This document shows, one piece after another, positions 14,082-14,172 of a DNA stretch of 14,172 bases; position 1 is the stretch's first letter; every line of letters starts with the position of its first letter. A model generated the notes under the pieces. It made no database searches, was not told the origin of the DNA, and saw only the letters and a list, made by a program, of their open reading frames with translations. The stretch covers positions 1 to 14,172 of the forward strand of contig CAXQNQ010000151.1 in the NCBI GenBank assembly GCA_964225135.1, read 5' to 3'. Source of the DNA: AM-2324 sp964225135. GTDB lineage: Bacteria > Bacteroidota > Bacteroidia > Chitinophagales > Saprospiraceae. Both the position numbers and the translations under genes were made by a program.

Positions 14082-14172
14082 TTATGCTTTAGCTTTAGGC
14101 ATATTAAAATTGAATGGAGGCATATTACCGCCTGTATTCGCATCAATTTCACCAAATTGAGCTTCATACTTA
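14082..14172 (-). CDS. C-terminal fragment of an unidentified protein
   Basis: The minus strand from the window edge reads 29 codons and a TAA at 14084-14082. The peptide begins KYEAQFGEIDANTGG and ends NMPPFNFNMPKAKA. The tail is rich in Asn, Met, Pro and Phe and ends in a short basic stretch, so it looks like a flexible C-terminal extension. The frame is open to the edge, and its stop is 3 nt from the ruvB terminator, which supports a real gene in convergent orientation. Too little is visible to name a family. Confidence 0.6.
   Translation of the reverse strand, partial: KYEAQFGEIDANTGGNMPPFNFNMPKAKA

Noticed and set aside
1..14172. Defence system, prophage, insertion sequence, CRISPR array, tRNA or riboswitch
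   Set aside because: No transposase, integrase, nuclease, repeat-spacer pattern, tRNA-like fold or known aptamer core was seen; the window is housekeeping genes with one operon of unknown function.

Overview
The window looks like chromosomal DNA of a member of the Bacteroidota, possibly Cytophagales- or Saprospiria-like; the exact lineage cannot be fixed from sequence alone. The evidence is the gene content: a compact cell-wall cluster with an FtsL-like protein and a PASTA-tailed PBP, and a 2TM-domain protein. Other support is the AT-rich intergenic DNA, the near absence of Shine-Dalgarno sequences, and several promoter-like TAnnTTTG (-7) elements. Nothing points to a mobile element, prophage, CRISPR array or rRNA/tRNA gene.

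Region 1 (1-5343, minus strand) is the start of the dcw division and cell-wall cluster, in the order mraZ, rsmH, ftsL-like, ftsI/PBP, murE, mraY (only the first 12 codons of mraY are present). Genes overlap or are 4-20 nt apart, so this is very probably one operon. Its control region (5344-5480) carries a phased array of GTGG boxes with 10-bp period over a Bacteroidota-type promoter, which I read as the MraZ autoregulatory operator. A strong terminator (5473-5505) insulates it from the upstream gene.

Region 2 (5554-6773, minus strand) holds a dolichol-phosphate-mannose-synthase-like GT2 glycosyltransferase and an IscA/ErpA-type Fe-S carrier, probably co-transcribed. Just past the glycosyltransferase stop lies a short segment (5554-5586) nearly identical to two units of the mraZ box array but inverted. 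It also folds as a weak terminator.

Region 3 (6910-10623, plus strand) is a four-gene unit: a membrane-anchored protein of unknown function, a large penicillin-acylase-family Ntn hydrolase, a small polytopic membrane protein and a 2TM-domain protein. It ends at a bidirectional terminator.

Region 4 (10644-12763, minus strand) holds a secreted, barrel-like protein of unknown function and an E. coli-type NADP-dependent isocitrate dehydrogenase, with an intrinsic terminator between them.

Region 5 (13021-14172) holds ruvB on the plus strand, a terminator, and the last 29 codons of an unidentified minus-strand gene.

Most of the window is conserved housekeeping sequence. The parts most worth a second look are the mraZ operator array and its inverted copy, the perfect Shine-Dalgarno before rsmH, a substitution in a MurE substrate-binding motif, and the acylase operon of unknown function.
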